A DNA stretch of 64,000 nucleotides from Bettongia penicillata ogilbyi (lineage: Eukaryota; Chordata; Mammalia; Diprotodontia; Potoroidae): NCBI GenBank assembly GCA_023548195.1, contig JAJHZJ010000578.1:150867-214866 (forward strand). Direction: 5' to 3'. Numbering within the stretch: the stretch's first letter is position 1; the number at the start of each line of letters is the position of its first letter. Of this stretch, positions 46,781-58,963 are shown one piece after another. Position numbers and translations under genes: made by a program. The notes under the pieces were generated by a model that was not told the DNA's origin, searched no databases, and saw only the letters and a program-made list of their open reading frames with translations.

Positions 46781-48269
46781 CCCATGCACCTGTGTAAGAC
46801 CATACTATACTTGTTTGTCCTCTGTTTCTCTGAGGGTAAATAACATTCCTCCATAAATCCAAGCCTGTCTATCGCTTCCTATGACACAGCAACATTCTAA
46901 CCTTATACTATCTAATTATTTTAAATAGTCTGACACATTATTGATTAATATGGGCAACATATAGTATAGTTCCCTTGTTTTCTCTTTTGATTAAATCTAT
47001 TTTAGTTTTAATTTTGTCCGAAGTCATGATTACTACTCTTGCTTTTTTCCCCTAATAAATTCTACTTCTGCTCTTTATTTTATGCTTATGCCTATATATC
47101 TCTTATTTCCCATTCCTTCTGATTCCTCTACTTTATTTCTTCCCACAACCTCCTATTACTTAATCTACCCACTCCAAAAATCCCTCCCTTATCCTCTCTC
47201 CCCTACCCTTTCTTATGCTCTTGTTTTGACCTGAACTTAGAAGACTTTTATACTCTTCCAAATATATATGTTATTTCCTCTTTGTCCCATTACTATCAAT
47301 CTAGACACCCATCTATATCCACCTTATCCTGCTACTTTGCCCTCATATTTTTTCGCAAATTTAGGAGACTTTTATTCTCTTCTAAATGTAAACGTTGTTC
47401 TCTCTTTTACCCAGATCTGATGTCAGTAGGGTTCCCTCAAAAAATGCTTTCATTATTTCCTCCTCCTTCCCTCTTAGCCTTTTTTTCTGAATTTAAAATA
47501 CCCTTCTAGAATTATATGTATTGTTTCTGCTTAAATCCATTCCCAATGAGAGTAGCGTTCCAGAACAATCAGCCCTCCTCCCCACCTGTTATCTTTGTCA
47601 GTTCTTCCTCTCACATTTCATTTGTATAATTATTCTTTTTGCCTTTTTCTAAATGATTTTACTTTTTAGAATCACATCATACTCAGTTCTATCCCAATCT
47701 TACTTTCAAACTGCCCAGTTACTAATAACAACCTTAAACACAGGTTTGACATTTCCTCATATAAAAAGTAAACAGTCTGTCTTTAGTGAGCTTCTTGTCT
47801 TTGATCTGTTCTTGGCTTCTTTCTTATTTATTTCATGGTTAGATTTATTTAGCCCTCACAGGGAAAAGTTAAAGCTCTCTAATAGCATAGTTTTATGATT
47901 TCCGCCTATAATACATTTTCCTCTAAAAATTTGGATGCTATGCTGTTTGGTGAATATATGTTTGTATTGATATTACTTCATTGTCTAAAGTACCTTTTAA
48001 CAAGTTGTAGTTTTGAGGAGCACTGCAGTGCTGGGGTCAGGAAGAGCAGTGGTGTGGTGGAGCTGGAAGCATTTGTGCAGAGGGAATTCTACTCTCATAT
48101 TCTGGGGAGAAAAGTTTTTTGTTGCTCACAGACCAGTGTGCAGGCCAAGAGAGGAGTAAACTTCTCTCCCTTGACTGTGCCACCATGGAGGAACTGAGAA
48201 CATATAGGTCCCCAGACCATACCCTCCTCTTGACAAAAAACTCATAAGTCAAGTAACTGGCTAGGAAAA

Positions 48270-49364
48270 ATACCCAAAAAAGGGAAAAAATAAGACTATA
48301 GAAGGTTACTTCCTTGGTAAACAAGTATTTTCTTCCATCCTTTCAGATGAGGAAGAACAATGCATACTGTAAGAGGAAATCAAGGCTTCTGCACCCAAAA
48401 CCTCCAAAATAAATATGCAATGGCCTCAGATCATGGAAGAACTCAAAAAGTATTTCGAAAATCAAATAAGGGAAGTGGAAGAGAAATTGGGAAGAGAAAT
48501 GAGAGAGATGCAAGAAAATGAAAAAAAAATTGAGTCAAGAGCTTGCTAACAGAGACCCAAAAAATGCCAAGGAAAATAACACCTTTAAAAATAAGCTACT
48601 CAATTGGAAAAAGAGGTCCAAAAAGTCAATGAGAAGAATGCTTTAAAAAGCAGAATTGGCCACATGGAAAATGAGGTTCAAAAGCTCACTGAAGAGAATA
48701 GTTTTTTAAAAAATTAGAATGGAGCAGATGGAAGCTGATGACTTTATGAGAAACCAAGAAATTACACAAGAAAACCAAAAGAATGAAAAAATAGAAGATA
48801 ATGTGAAATATCTCATTGGAAAAACAACTGACCTAGAAAATAGATCCAGGAGAGACAATTTAAAAATTGTGTGACTTCCTGAAAGCCATGATCAAAAGAA
48901 GAGCCTAGACATCATCTTCCATGAAATTATCATGGAAAACTGCCCTGATATTCTAAAACCAGAGGTAAAATAAATATTGAAAGAATCCACAAATCATCTC
49001 CTGAAAGAGAACAAAAAAAAAAACTCCTAGGAATATTGTAGTCAAATTCCAGAGCTACCAGGTCAAGGAGAAAATATTGCAAGTAGCTAGAAAGAAACAA
49101 TTCAAGTATTGTGGAAATACAATCAGGATAACACAAGATCTAGCAGCTTCCACATTAAGGGATTGAAGGGCTTGGAATATGATATTTCAGAAATCAAAGG
49201 AATTAGGAAGAAAACCAAGAATCACTAACCCAGCAAAACTGAGTATAATACTTCAGGGGGAAATGGTAATTCAATTAAATAAGGACTTTCAAACATTTTT
49301 GATGAAAAGACTAGAGCTGAATAGAAAATTTGACTTTCAAAATCAAGAAAAAATGAAATGGTAA
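48270..49364 (+). pseudogene. L1-type ORF1, broken
   Basis: The start codon is lost (ATA at the family position near 48270). Coiled coil 48400-48730, IGKTTDLENRSRRDN block near 48815-48860, C-terminal domain from about 49030 (KSKELGRKPRITNPAKL, 49189-49240), stop near 49362. Several indels and stops lie between the blocks. Normal role: RNA packaging for retrotransposition. Confidence 0.7.
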
Positions 49365-49481
49365 ACAGGAAAGAGAAATCATAAGGGACTTTCTAAATTG
49401 AACTCTTTTCATTCCTACATGGTAAAATAATATTTGCAACTCTTGAGACTTTTCTCAGTATTTGGGTAGTTGGACAGATTA

Positions 49482-49523
49482 CACACACACGCACACATGC
49501 ACACATATACATACACACACATA
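49482..49523 (+). repeat. (AC)n microsatellite
   Basis: Sits at the same point of the element as the (TA)n tract of 27044-27121. Confidence 0.93.
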
Positions 49524-52473
49524 GAAAGAGAGCACAGGGTGAGTTGAATAAGAAGAGATGGTATATAAAAAGAAAATTAAGGGGTGAGAGAGAAATATAT
49601 TTGGAGGAGGAAAGGAGAAATGAAATGGGACAAAATATCTCTCATAAAAGAGGCAAGAAAATGCTTTTTTCAATGGAGGGGGAAAGTGGGGAGGTGAGGG
49701 GAAAACAGTAAAACTTACTCTCATCCCATTTGACTTAAGGAGGGAATAACATACACATTCATTTTCATATGAAAATCTATCTTACACTACAGGAAAGTAG
49801 GTGAGAAAGGCACATTTGGGGTGTGGGGAATGATAGAAAGGAGAGCAAATGGGAGGAGGGAGTAATTAGAACACTTTTGGGGAGGGACAAGATCAAAAGA
49901 GAGAATAGAATAAATGGGGGACAGGATAGGATGGAGGGAAATATAGCTAGCCTTACACAACATGACTATTATGGAAGTCTTTTGCAAAACTACACATATA
50001 TAGCCTATATTGGATTATTTGCCTTCTCATTGAGGATGGGTGGGAAGGGAGGAAGAGAGAGAAGTTGGAACTCAAAGTATTAGGATTGAATGTTGAGAAT
50101 TGTTTTTGCATATAACTGGGAAATAAGACATACAGGTAATGGGATATAGAAATCTATCTTGCCCTACAAAAAAAGAGAGGAGATGGGGATAAGGGAAGGG
50201 AGGGGTGTGATAGAAGGGAGGGCATATTGAGGGAAGGGATAATTAGAATGCAAATCATTATGGGGCGGGGAGAGGGGAGAGATGGGGAGAAAATTTGGAA
50301 CTCAAAATTTTGTGGAAATGAATGTTGAAAACTGAAAATAAATAAATCAACATTAAAAGTGATATAGTTTCTCTGCTTATGATATTTTATTTGGTCTATT
50401 CTTGCTTTTCTTTTGTCTGGGATCATGATTGCTACCCCTGCCTACCTTTTTTACTTCAGCTGATGCATAATACTTTTTGCCCAAGTGCCTTATTTTAATT
50501 CTGTGTTTCTCTGTTTAAAGTTGTTTCATAATAACCACATATTGTTGGATTCTGATTTCTAATCCATTGTGTTATCTGCTTCTGTGTTATAGGTCAGTTC
50601 ATCCCTTTCATATTCACAGTTATGATTATTAACTGTGCATTTCCCTCTATTCTATTTTCTTCTGTTTATCCTTCTTTCTCTCTTTTTATTATATTGCTCT
50701 GAAGTCTATTCTGCTTCTGATCATTGCCTTCTTTTATATACCATCCCTTTTATCATGCCTTCTTTTCTTTTATCCCTTTCCACTCCTACTTCCATATTGG
50801 GGAAAATAGATTTCTATTATTAATTGAATGTGTGTGTGTGTGTGTATGTGTTCTGCCCTTTCCTTTTCCTCCTCCCAAGGCATCTTTCTTTCTACATATC
50901 AATTCATTTTTTTACATCATCCCAACATAGCTGACTCATCTCATGCCCTCTTTCTCTGTACAGTCTTTATAACTGCTCTTATAATGATAAAGTTCTTCAA
51001 AAGTACATTTATCATCTCCCATATAGAAATGTAAACACGTTAATCTTGAGTACCTTCTGATTTCTCTTTTATGTTTACCTTTTGTACCTCTCTTGAGTCT
51101 TGTATTTGAAAGTAAAATTTTCTATTCAGCTCTTGTCTTTTCCTCAGGAATGCTTGAAAGTCCTCTATTTCAGTGAGTATTCATTTTCCAGGGAAAGATT
51201 ATATTCAGTTTTGCTGGGTAGCTTATTCTTGGTTGTAATCCTAGCTCTTTTGCCTCCTGGAATATCATATTCAAAGTCTTCTGGCCTTCTGCTTCTTTAA
51301 AATGGACACTACTAAATCTTATGTGACATAACTGCAGCTTCATGATATTTGAATGGTTTCCTTCTGTCTACTTGAAGAATTTTCTTTTTTTACTACGGAG
51401 CTCTGGAGTTAGGATATAATATAACTGGGAACTTTCATTTTGGGATCTCTTGCAGGTTGCAATTGGTGGATTCATTCCATTCCTATTTTACCCTCTGGTT
51501 CTAGGCAATTGGGCAGTATTCCTTGATAATTCTTTAAAATATGATGTCTAGGTTCTTTCTTTGAATGTGGCTTTTAAGTAGCCCAATAATTTGTGATTAG
51601 TTCTCCTCCATCTATTTTCCAGATCAGTTGTTTTTCTGATGAGATTTCTCATATGTTCTTCTGTATTTTCCATTCTGTTGACTTTGTTTTATAGTTCTTT
51701 GACATGTCATGGAGTCAATAGCTTCCACTTGCCCAATTATAGTTTTAAGGAATTGTTTTCTTCAGTGAGATTTGAAAACATCCTTTTTCATTTTGTCAAT
51801 TCTCTCTTTTAAGTTGTTATTTTCTTCAGTATTTTTGTGCCTCCTTTACCAAATTCTTAATTTTATTTTCATATTTTCCTTGAATTACTCTCATTTCTTT
51901 ACCCAATTTTTCCTCTACTACTCTTATTTGACTTTGAAATAAAAATGAACTTTTACAGGAATTCTTGGTGGGCTTGTGTCCAAATATTTTTTTTTCCTTT
52001 TAAGGCTTTGCTTATGGCTGTTTTGATTGTATTGTCTTCTTATGTTTTGCCTTCATCTTCCCTGTCACCATAGCAACATTTTATAGTCAGGTTCTTCTTC
52101 TTCCTTGCTTATTTTTCCACCCTATTTTAAAAAGCTTTGCATTGATATTAAGTTTGAGTTCTATTCCCAGCATAAGGGGAAGGGAAGTATTTTTCACATT
52201 GCTTTTTGCAAAGCTAGTTCTGGGGGTTTGGAAATTTTCAGTGCTTCCAAGGTGGTGTGATCTGGGAAGAAGTGTGGGCATTGCTCTCCTGATGTGTTCT
52301 CCAGTCCTTATCAAAGAAGGGCCCCTAATCTCTTCGGATAAAAATCAATATTGCTCCTCATGTCCCACCCTACCTTGCACCCTTGGGACCAGAAACAAAA
52401 CTGTTCCTCAGGGTCCTTGATCCATTGGGACCAAAATCAATTCTGGTTCTCTGGGCTCTTGCTCATTCTTCAC

Positions 52474-52489
52474 AGAAAGTACTCCACTA
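52474..52489 (+). repeat. 16-bp target-site duplication, left copy
   Basis: AGAAAGTACTCCACTA, identical to 59349-59364. Confidence 0.96.
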
Positions 52490-53474
52490 GGGGGCGGAGC
52501 CAAGATGGAGGAGTGAGAGCAGCGACTCACCTGAGCTCTCGGACAAACTCCTCCAGGTACCTCTGAAAGGAGAATCTGACCAAATTTTGGAGGTGCGGAA
52601 TAGAGTGGGAGACAGACGGTGATGGATTCGGAGCTCAGGTGGGACTGGAAGGTCCACAGGAAGGATCTGTTCCACGGGAGTGAGCCCACAGCGCACAACG
52701 CAGCGTGGCCAGCGCAGCACGGCCAGCGCAGCGGAGCGGAAGAGATACGAGAAACCTGAGTGGCGGGCGGAACCAGAGGAGCGGCACCCAGGGCGGGAGA
52801 CAAGTCAAACCGAGTCAGTGAGAGACCCCAAGCACCAGATTATCCGCTCAACAGCTCCTGAGACCTTCAGCCCGAAGATCAAACTCCGGTAAGTCACCTA
52901 CTTGAACTTCCGGGAGCTAGGATGGCGAAGTGATCAGCTAATGCTCTCTCCTTCCCCCTTGATGACTGTGAAAGAACCATAAAATATCTCCCCAGAAAAA
53001 TCCCAGATCAGTAGAATTAGAAGAAGGAGACCAATAGTCTCATAACACCTGAGACGAGGAAACTAGCTAAGGGGGATTCCTCATACGGTGGCAGAGGCAA
53101 ACCTGAAGGACAGAAGACCCAGGGCAGAGAAAATTCGCACTAGGACCCAGGCAAGCCTCAGCACCAGGAGAGGAGCCCCAGGAGGGGTGGGAACACGCAT
53201 TAGCATCTAGGCGTGCCTCAGCTGTCCAGGGGAATCAGAAAGACAATAGGGCAGTTGGGATTACCAGCCCCTGAGCTTGCCTTTGCCTCAATTCAGCTAA
53301 GGAAATCTCCTGTGACCAGACCACCCCTCCCCCACACTTAACAAGCTAAACCCAGGGCTGATCAGGGAAACACCAAAGAAATACCTGCTTTTAGCTTTTT
53401 CACACATCAGCTCAGCAAAAAGTTCTCTAGCTTCTGACTGAAAGAACCAGAAGCCACAACACTCGATCAAAATC
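52490..53474 (+). promoter_or_regulatory. L1 5'UTR with internal promoter, YY1-like site and CpG-rich block
   Basis: GCCAAGATGG at 52499-52508 matches the YY1 core used by human L1 to position transcription at +1 (family knowledge). 52680-52800 is the densest CpG area of the window and includes a 14-bp tandem pair (52703-52716 and 52717-52730). The 5'UTR is about 985 bp. Confidence 0.7.
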
Positions 53475-54560
53475 ATGAACAGGAAAAAGAAGAGGGCCGA
53501 AAGAGCCATCGAATCTTTCTATGGGGATAAGGACCAAAACACAAGCCCCAAAGAGGTTACAGCTGAGACTGTACTTCCATCTGAGACTTCAGAAGGGACT
53601 ATGAACTACTCGCAAGTACAAGCAGCTCTCCTGGAACAGCTGAAGAAGGAAATAGAAGATAAACTGGCCAATGATTTTAAAATTGTTAAGAAAGAATTCA
53701 TTGATGAGAACATCTCCCTGAAAAGGAAAATTGAACAAATGGAAAAAGAAGTTCAAAAATTAACTGGAGAAAATAAATTCCTGAAAGGCCAAATGGAAAA
53801 GGAAGTACAAAAATTAACTGGAGAAAATAGCTTCTTAAAAGGAAAAACTGGGCAGATGGAAAAAGAGATACAAAAGTTAACAGAAGAAAACAATGTGATG
53901 AAGATTAGAACTGGGCAAGTAGAAACTAACAACTCAATGAGACAGCAAGAATCAGTCAAACAAAATCTAAAGAATGAAAAGATAGAAGAAAATGTAAAAT
54001 ATCTAATTGGAAAAACAACTGACCTGGAAAATAGATCCAGAAGAGAAAACTTAAGAATTATTGGCCTGCCAGAAACCCAGGATGGAGAAAAGAGCCTGGA
54101 CAATATCTTCTAGGAAATCATCAAGGAAAACTACCCAGAAGTACTAGATTCAGAGGGCAAAATAGCCATCGAAAGAATCCACCATTCCCCTCCTGAAAGG
54201 GACCCCAAACTCAAAACCCCAAGAAATATAGTTGCCAAATTCCAGAGCTATCAAGTGAAGGAGAAAATATTACAAGCAGCCAGAAAGAAACAATTTAAAT
54301 ACCAAGGAGATACAATCAGGATTACACAGGACCTTGCAGCTTCTACATTAAAAGATCGAAAGAATTGGAATACAATATTCCGTAAGGCAAAGGAGCTGGG
54401 ACTGCAACCAAGGATCAACTACCCAGCAAAGTTCAGCATAACATTTCAGGCAAGGAGAAAGTCATTCAACAAAGTAAGGGATTTCCAGAGTTTCCTGACC
54501 AAAACGCCAGAACTTAATAGACAATTCGATCTTCAAATACAGGTCTCAAGAGAATCATAA
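53475..54560 (+). pseudogene. L1 ORF1 with one in-frame stop, otherwise full length
   Basis: ORF1p trimerises and binds L1 RNA. The ATG at 53475 opens a basic N-terminus (MNRKKKRAERA). Residues about 45-150 are coiled coil, including near-identical repeats at residues 89-105 and 107-123 (MEKEVQKLTGEN.FLKG) and a third partial one at 128-141. ENLRIIGLPE (about 191-200) opens the RNA-recognition domain. A TAG at 54111-54113 ends the first 212 codons. The same frame then runs open through the C-terminal domain to 54560 without a shift, so this single stop is the only lesion. The stop removes most of the RNA-binding and all of the C-terminal domain. Confidence 0.92.
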
Positions 54561-55120
54561 AAAGGTAAACAGTGGGGGGGGAACAACTTGCTACTCAATG
54601 AGGGCAAGTTGTTCACCTCCCTATAAGGGAAGATGATATCTGTTTATCTTGAGAACTGTGCATCTATTAAGAAATATGAAAGGGATAAGCATAGGGGGAA
54701 CGGGTATAAAGTAAATGATATCGTGATAAAAAATGTGATTTAAGTATGAGAAGGGAGTGTAATAGGAGGTGTGAAAAGGAGGAAGCAGAAAATGGCAAAT
54801 TACATCACAAGAAGAAGTACAAAATCATAGTAGAGGGAAAGAGGGGAGGGAGATGAGCATTGTGTGAGAGGTACTCTCATCGGATTTGTTTAAAGGACGG
54901 AACAATAAACTTAAGTAGAAAATCCTAACTAGCTCTATAAGCAGTGGGAGGGGAAGGGGGAAGAAAGGGGAGGGAGGCAAAGGGGAGGGAAGAAGCAATA
55001 AGAGTAAAGGGGAGTCAATGGGAGGGGGGCTAAAAGAAAGAGGGGAAGGCGGCAAGAGGAGGTGGTGAAAAGTAAATACTAGTGAGGAGGAGAAGGGAGA
55101 CAGCAGGGCTAAAAGCACAA
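54561..55120 (+). other. purine-rich inter-ORF spacer
   Basis: About 560 bp, far longer than the roughly 60-bp human L1 spacer. 54830-55115 is almost entirely A/G on this strand. The first part is homologous to the region after ORF1 in the ORF1-only elements (compare 49690-49760). Confidence 0.8.
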
Positions 55121-58100
55121 ATGGTGGGAAAGAAGATGGAGGGAAATACACAGATTGTAATCATAACTGTGAATGTGAATGGAATTAATTCTCCCACAAA
55201 AGGGAGACGGATAGCAGAATGGATTAAAAGCCATAATCCAACAATATGCTGCTTACAAGAAACACATTTGAAATGGGGGGATACACATAGGATAAAGGTT
55301 AAAGGATGGAGCAGAATATATTGTGCTTCAGCTGATGTAAGAAAGGCAGGAGTAGCAATCCTAATCTCAGACAAAGCAAAAGCAGAAATAGATCTAATCA
55401 AAAGGGATAAGGATGGAAACTATATCCTGCTAAAAGGCACCATAGACAATGAAGCAATATCATTACTAAACATGTATGCTCCCAGTGGTATAGCATCCAG
55501 ATTCTTAGAGAGATTGAGGGAGTTGAAGGAAGAAATTGACAGCAAAACTATACTAGTGGGGGACCCCAACCTCCCTCTTTCTGAACTTGATAAATCTAAT
55601 CTCAAAATAAACAAGAAATAGGTTAAGGAGGTAAATAAAACTCTAGATAAGGTAGATATGATAGATCTTTGGAGAAAATTGAATGGGAATAGAAAGGAAT
55701 ATACCTTTTTCTCAGCAGTACATGGAACATTTACAAAAATTGACCATGTACTAGGACATAAAAATCTCAAAATCCAGTGCAGAAAGGCAGAGATAATCAG
55801 TGCATCCTTCTCAGATCATAATGCAATAAAAATTATATGTAATAAAAGGCCATGGAAAGATAAAGCAAAAATCAGTTGGAAACTAAATAATTTAATCCTA
55901 AAGAAGGAATGGGTCAAAGAAGAAATCATAGAAACAATCAACAACTTCATTCAAGAGAATGACAATAATGAGACAACCTACCAAATCTTATGGGATACTG
56001 CAAAAGCAGTTCTTAGGGGAAGTTTTATATCTTTGAATGCCTACATAAATAAAATAGAGAAAGAGGAGATCAATGACTTGGGTATGCAGCTGAAACAGCT
56101 AGAAAAAGAACAAATTGAAAATCCCCAAGAAAATACCAAATTAGAAATACTGAAAACCAAAGGAGAGATTAATAAAATTGAAATTAAGAAAACTATTGAA
56201 TTAATAAATAAAACCAATAGTTGGTTTTATGAAAAAACTAATAAAATTGATAAACCTTTGGTCAATTTGATTAAAAAAAGAAAGAAGAAAATCATATTAC
56301 TAATATTAAAAATGACAGGGGTGAACTCACCTCCAATGAGGAGAAAATTAAAACAATAATTAGAAATTATTTTGCCCAACTTTATGCCCACAAATTCGAT
56401 AATCTAAATGAGATGGATGAATATTTTAAAAAATACAAATTGCCCAAATTAACAGAAGAGGAAATTGAATACTTAAACAACCCCATCTCAGAAAAAGAAA
56501 TTGAACAAGCCATCAATGAACTCCCTAGGAAAAAATCTCCAGGACCAGATGGATTCACAAGTGAATTCTATCAAACCTTTAAAGAACAGTTAATTCCAAT
56601 ACTATATAGACTATTTGGGAAAATTGGGGAAGAAGGAGTACTCCCAAATTCTTTCTATGATACAAATATGGTTTTGATACCCAAGCCAGGAAGAGATAAA
56701 ACAGAAAAAGAAAATTATAGACCAATTTCTCTAATGAATATAGATTCAACAATTTTCAACAAGATTTTAGCAAAACGAATACAGCATCTTATCAAGAGAA
56801 TAATACATTATGATCAGGTAGGTTTCATACCAGGAATGCAGGGCTGGTTCAATATTAGGAAAACTATTAGCATTATCAATCATATCAACAACAAAACCAA
56901 CAAAAACCACATGATTATCTCAATTGATGCAGAAAAAGCTTTTGACAAAATACAACACCCATTCCTATTAAAAACACTGGAGAACATAGGAATAAAGAGA
57001 ACTTTCCATAAAATAATAAGCAGTATCTACCTAAAACCTTCAGCAAGCATTATATGCAATGGAGATAAGCTAGAGGCATTTCCAACAAGGTCAGGGGTGA
57101 AACAAGGATGCCCATTATCACCATTATTATTCAATATGGTACTAGAAATGTTAGCTGTAGCAATTAGACAAGATAAAGAAATTGAAGGAATAAAATAGCC
57201 AAAGAAGAAACTAAGTTATCACTCTTTGCAGATGATATGATGATATATTTAGAGAATCCCAGAGATTCAAGTAAAAAGCTACTTGAAATAATAAACAACT
57301 TTGGCAAAGTTGCAGGTTACAAAATAAACCCACACAAATCTTCTGCATTCCTATATATTAGCAACGAAGTCCAACACCAAAAGATAGAAAGAGAAATCCC
57401 ATTTAAAGCTAGAGTAGACACTATAAAATACTTAGGAGTTTACCTGCCAAAACAAACCCAGGGATTATATGAACACAATTACAAGACACTTTTTGCACAA
57501 ATAAAGTCAGATTTAAGTAAGTGGAAAAACATCAGTTGTTCATGGGTAGGCCAAGCTAATATAATAAAAATGACAATTCTACCTAAATTAATCTACTTAT
57601 TTAGTGCCATACCAATTAAACTATCAGATAATTATTTTCTAGAGCTGGATAAAATAATATCAAAATTCATTTGGAAAAACAAAAGGTCCAGAATATCAAA
57701 GGGACTAATGAAAAGAAATGCTTGGGAAGGTGGCCTAGCGCTACCAGACCTCAAATTGTATTATAAAGCAGCAATTATCAAAACCACTTGGTATTGGCTA
57801 AGAAACTGAGGGGTAGACAAATGGAATATGCTTGGCACTCAAGACACAGTTGGCAAGGAATATAGCAACCTCCTGTTTGATAAACCCAAAGATCCCAGCT
57901 TCTGGGATAAGAACTCATTGTTCGACAAAAATTGCTGGGAAAACTGGTTAACTGTGTGGTGGAAATTAGGCATAGACCCATGCCTGACACCGTACACAAG
58001 AATAAAGTCCAAATGGGTACATGATTTAGGTATAAAGATTGATACCATGAATAAACTGGAGAAGCAAGGTATAGTGTATTTATCAGATTTATGCAGAGGG

Positions 58101-58963
58101 GAAGAATTTTTTTCTAAAGAAACGATAGAAAGCATTATGAAATGCAAGATGGATAATTTTGATTACTTTAAACTGAAAAGTTTTTGCACAACCAAACCCA
58201 ATGCAACCAAAATTCGGAGGGATGTAGTAAATTGGGAAAAAATTTTTACAGCTAAGCTCGGGGATAAAGGCCGCATTTCTAGAATATATAGAGAACTGAC
58301 TCAAATAACCATCCAAGTCATTCCCCAATTGATAAATGGTCAAAGGATATGAACAAGCAATTTTCAGGGGAAGAAATCAAAAATATCTATAATCATATGA
58401 AAAAGTGCTCTAAATCACTATTGATTAGAGAGATGCAAATCAAAACAACTCTGAGGTACCACATCACACCTGTAAGATTGGCAAACATGACAGAACAAGA
58501 AAATGATAAATGCTGGAGAGGATGTGGGAGAGTTGGAACACTAATTCATTGTTGGTGGAGCTGTGAGATCATCCAGCCCTTCTGGAGAACGGTTTGGAAC
58601 TATGCCCAAAGGGCTACAAAAATGTGCATACCCTTTGACCCAGAAATATCGCTACTAGGATTGTATCCCCAAGAGATTATAAAAACAGGAAAGGGTCCCA
58701 CATGTACAAAAATATTTATAGCAGCACTCTTTGTGGTGGCCAAAAACTGGAAGTCAAGGGGATGCCCATCAATTAAGGAATGGCTGAATAAATTATAGTA
58801 TATGAATGTAATGGAATACTATTGTGCTATTAGAAATGATGAACAAGAAGACTTCAGGGAGGCCTGGAAGGACTTATATGATCTGATGCTGAGTGAAAGG
58901 AGCAGAACCAGGAGAACTTTGTGCACAGCAACGACCACAGTGTGCGAGAGTTTTTTCTGGTAG
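55121..58963 (+). pseudogene. L1 ORF2 (endonuclease, reverse transcriptase, CCHC knuckle), broken
   Basis: ORF2p nicks target DNA and reverse-transcribes L1 RNA. ATG at 55121 or 55136 (the upstream GTG frame is not needed). Endonuclease: NVNG, QETH, MYAPSG and SDHNA motifs present; the usual GDFN is GDPN (about 55558). TAG at 55619. A -1 shift in the A-run near 56273-56284 precedes KNDRGEL text. [18 protein letters not shown] and SIDAEKAFD (56413-57198 frame), then a -1 shift near 57190-57196 just before the catalytic FADD (57225-57236). TGA at 57807. A -1 shift near 58301-58308. CX3CX7HX4C knuckle intact near 58513-58566. TAG at 58796. The final stop of the original frame is at 58961-58963. 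Confidence 0.93.

Larger units (their letters stand above)
42670..47815 (-). mobile_element. old antisense L1, long but decayed, carrying later insertions
   Basis: Minus-strand order from right to left: spacer-like text (about 47100-47700), the endonuclease AGVAI-type block (about 46990-47050), the endonuclease-to-RT linker (about 45770-46300), reverse transcriptase and C-terminal text (42950-44700), and the 3'UTR (42670-42900). A 72-codon minus frame (45992-45774) aligns with the linker of the full-length copy (55990-56215), sharing an LK.L.KEQI.NP pattern. It is interrupted by the SUMO2 pseudogene and by unassigned DNA with a TACA microsatellite (46320-46900). Confidence 0.75.
48014..50354 (+). 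mobile_element. ORF1-only (HAL1-like) element, 5'-truncated
   Basis: Starts within a 5'UTR, has a broken ORF1 (about 48270-49364) and a spacer start with an (AC)n run at the family's usual place. A purine-rich 3' region follows that includes two versions of the L1-like terminal block (near 50060-50100 and 50285-50345). There is no ORF2. Candidate degraded TSD: 47999-48013 (AACAAGTTGTAGTTT) against 50355-50370, with several differences. It lies inside the endonuclease region of an antisense L1. Confidence 0.8.
47815..52489 (-). mobile_element. antisense L1 (host of two later insertions), left portion
   Basis: Minus-strand pieces: the endonuclease C-terminal block (YAPSGIAS-like, about 47850-48000), the endonuclease N-terminal half (50361-50640; minus frame MIPDKRKARIDQIK), the spacer (50640-51060), ORF1 (about 52130-51060) and part of the 5'UTR (52130-52489). 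The ORF1-only element at 48014-50354 splits its endonuclease and the full-length L1 splits its 5'UTR. The 3' part of ORF2 is not continuous with this copy. Confidence 0.7.

Noticed and set aside
52408..52803. 131-codon minus-strand frame over the L1 5'UTR
   Set aside because: GC-rich non-coding promoter DNA opens frames by chance; it crosses the TSD and insertion boundary.
54825..55151. Pro/Ser/Leu-rich minus-strand frame
   Set aside because: Complement of the purine-rich L1 spacer.
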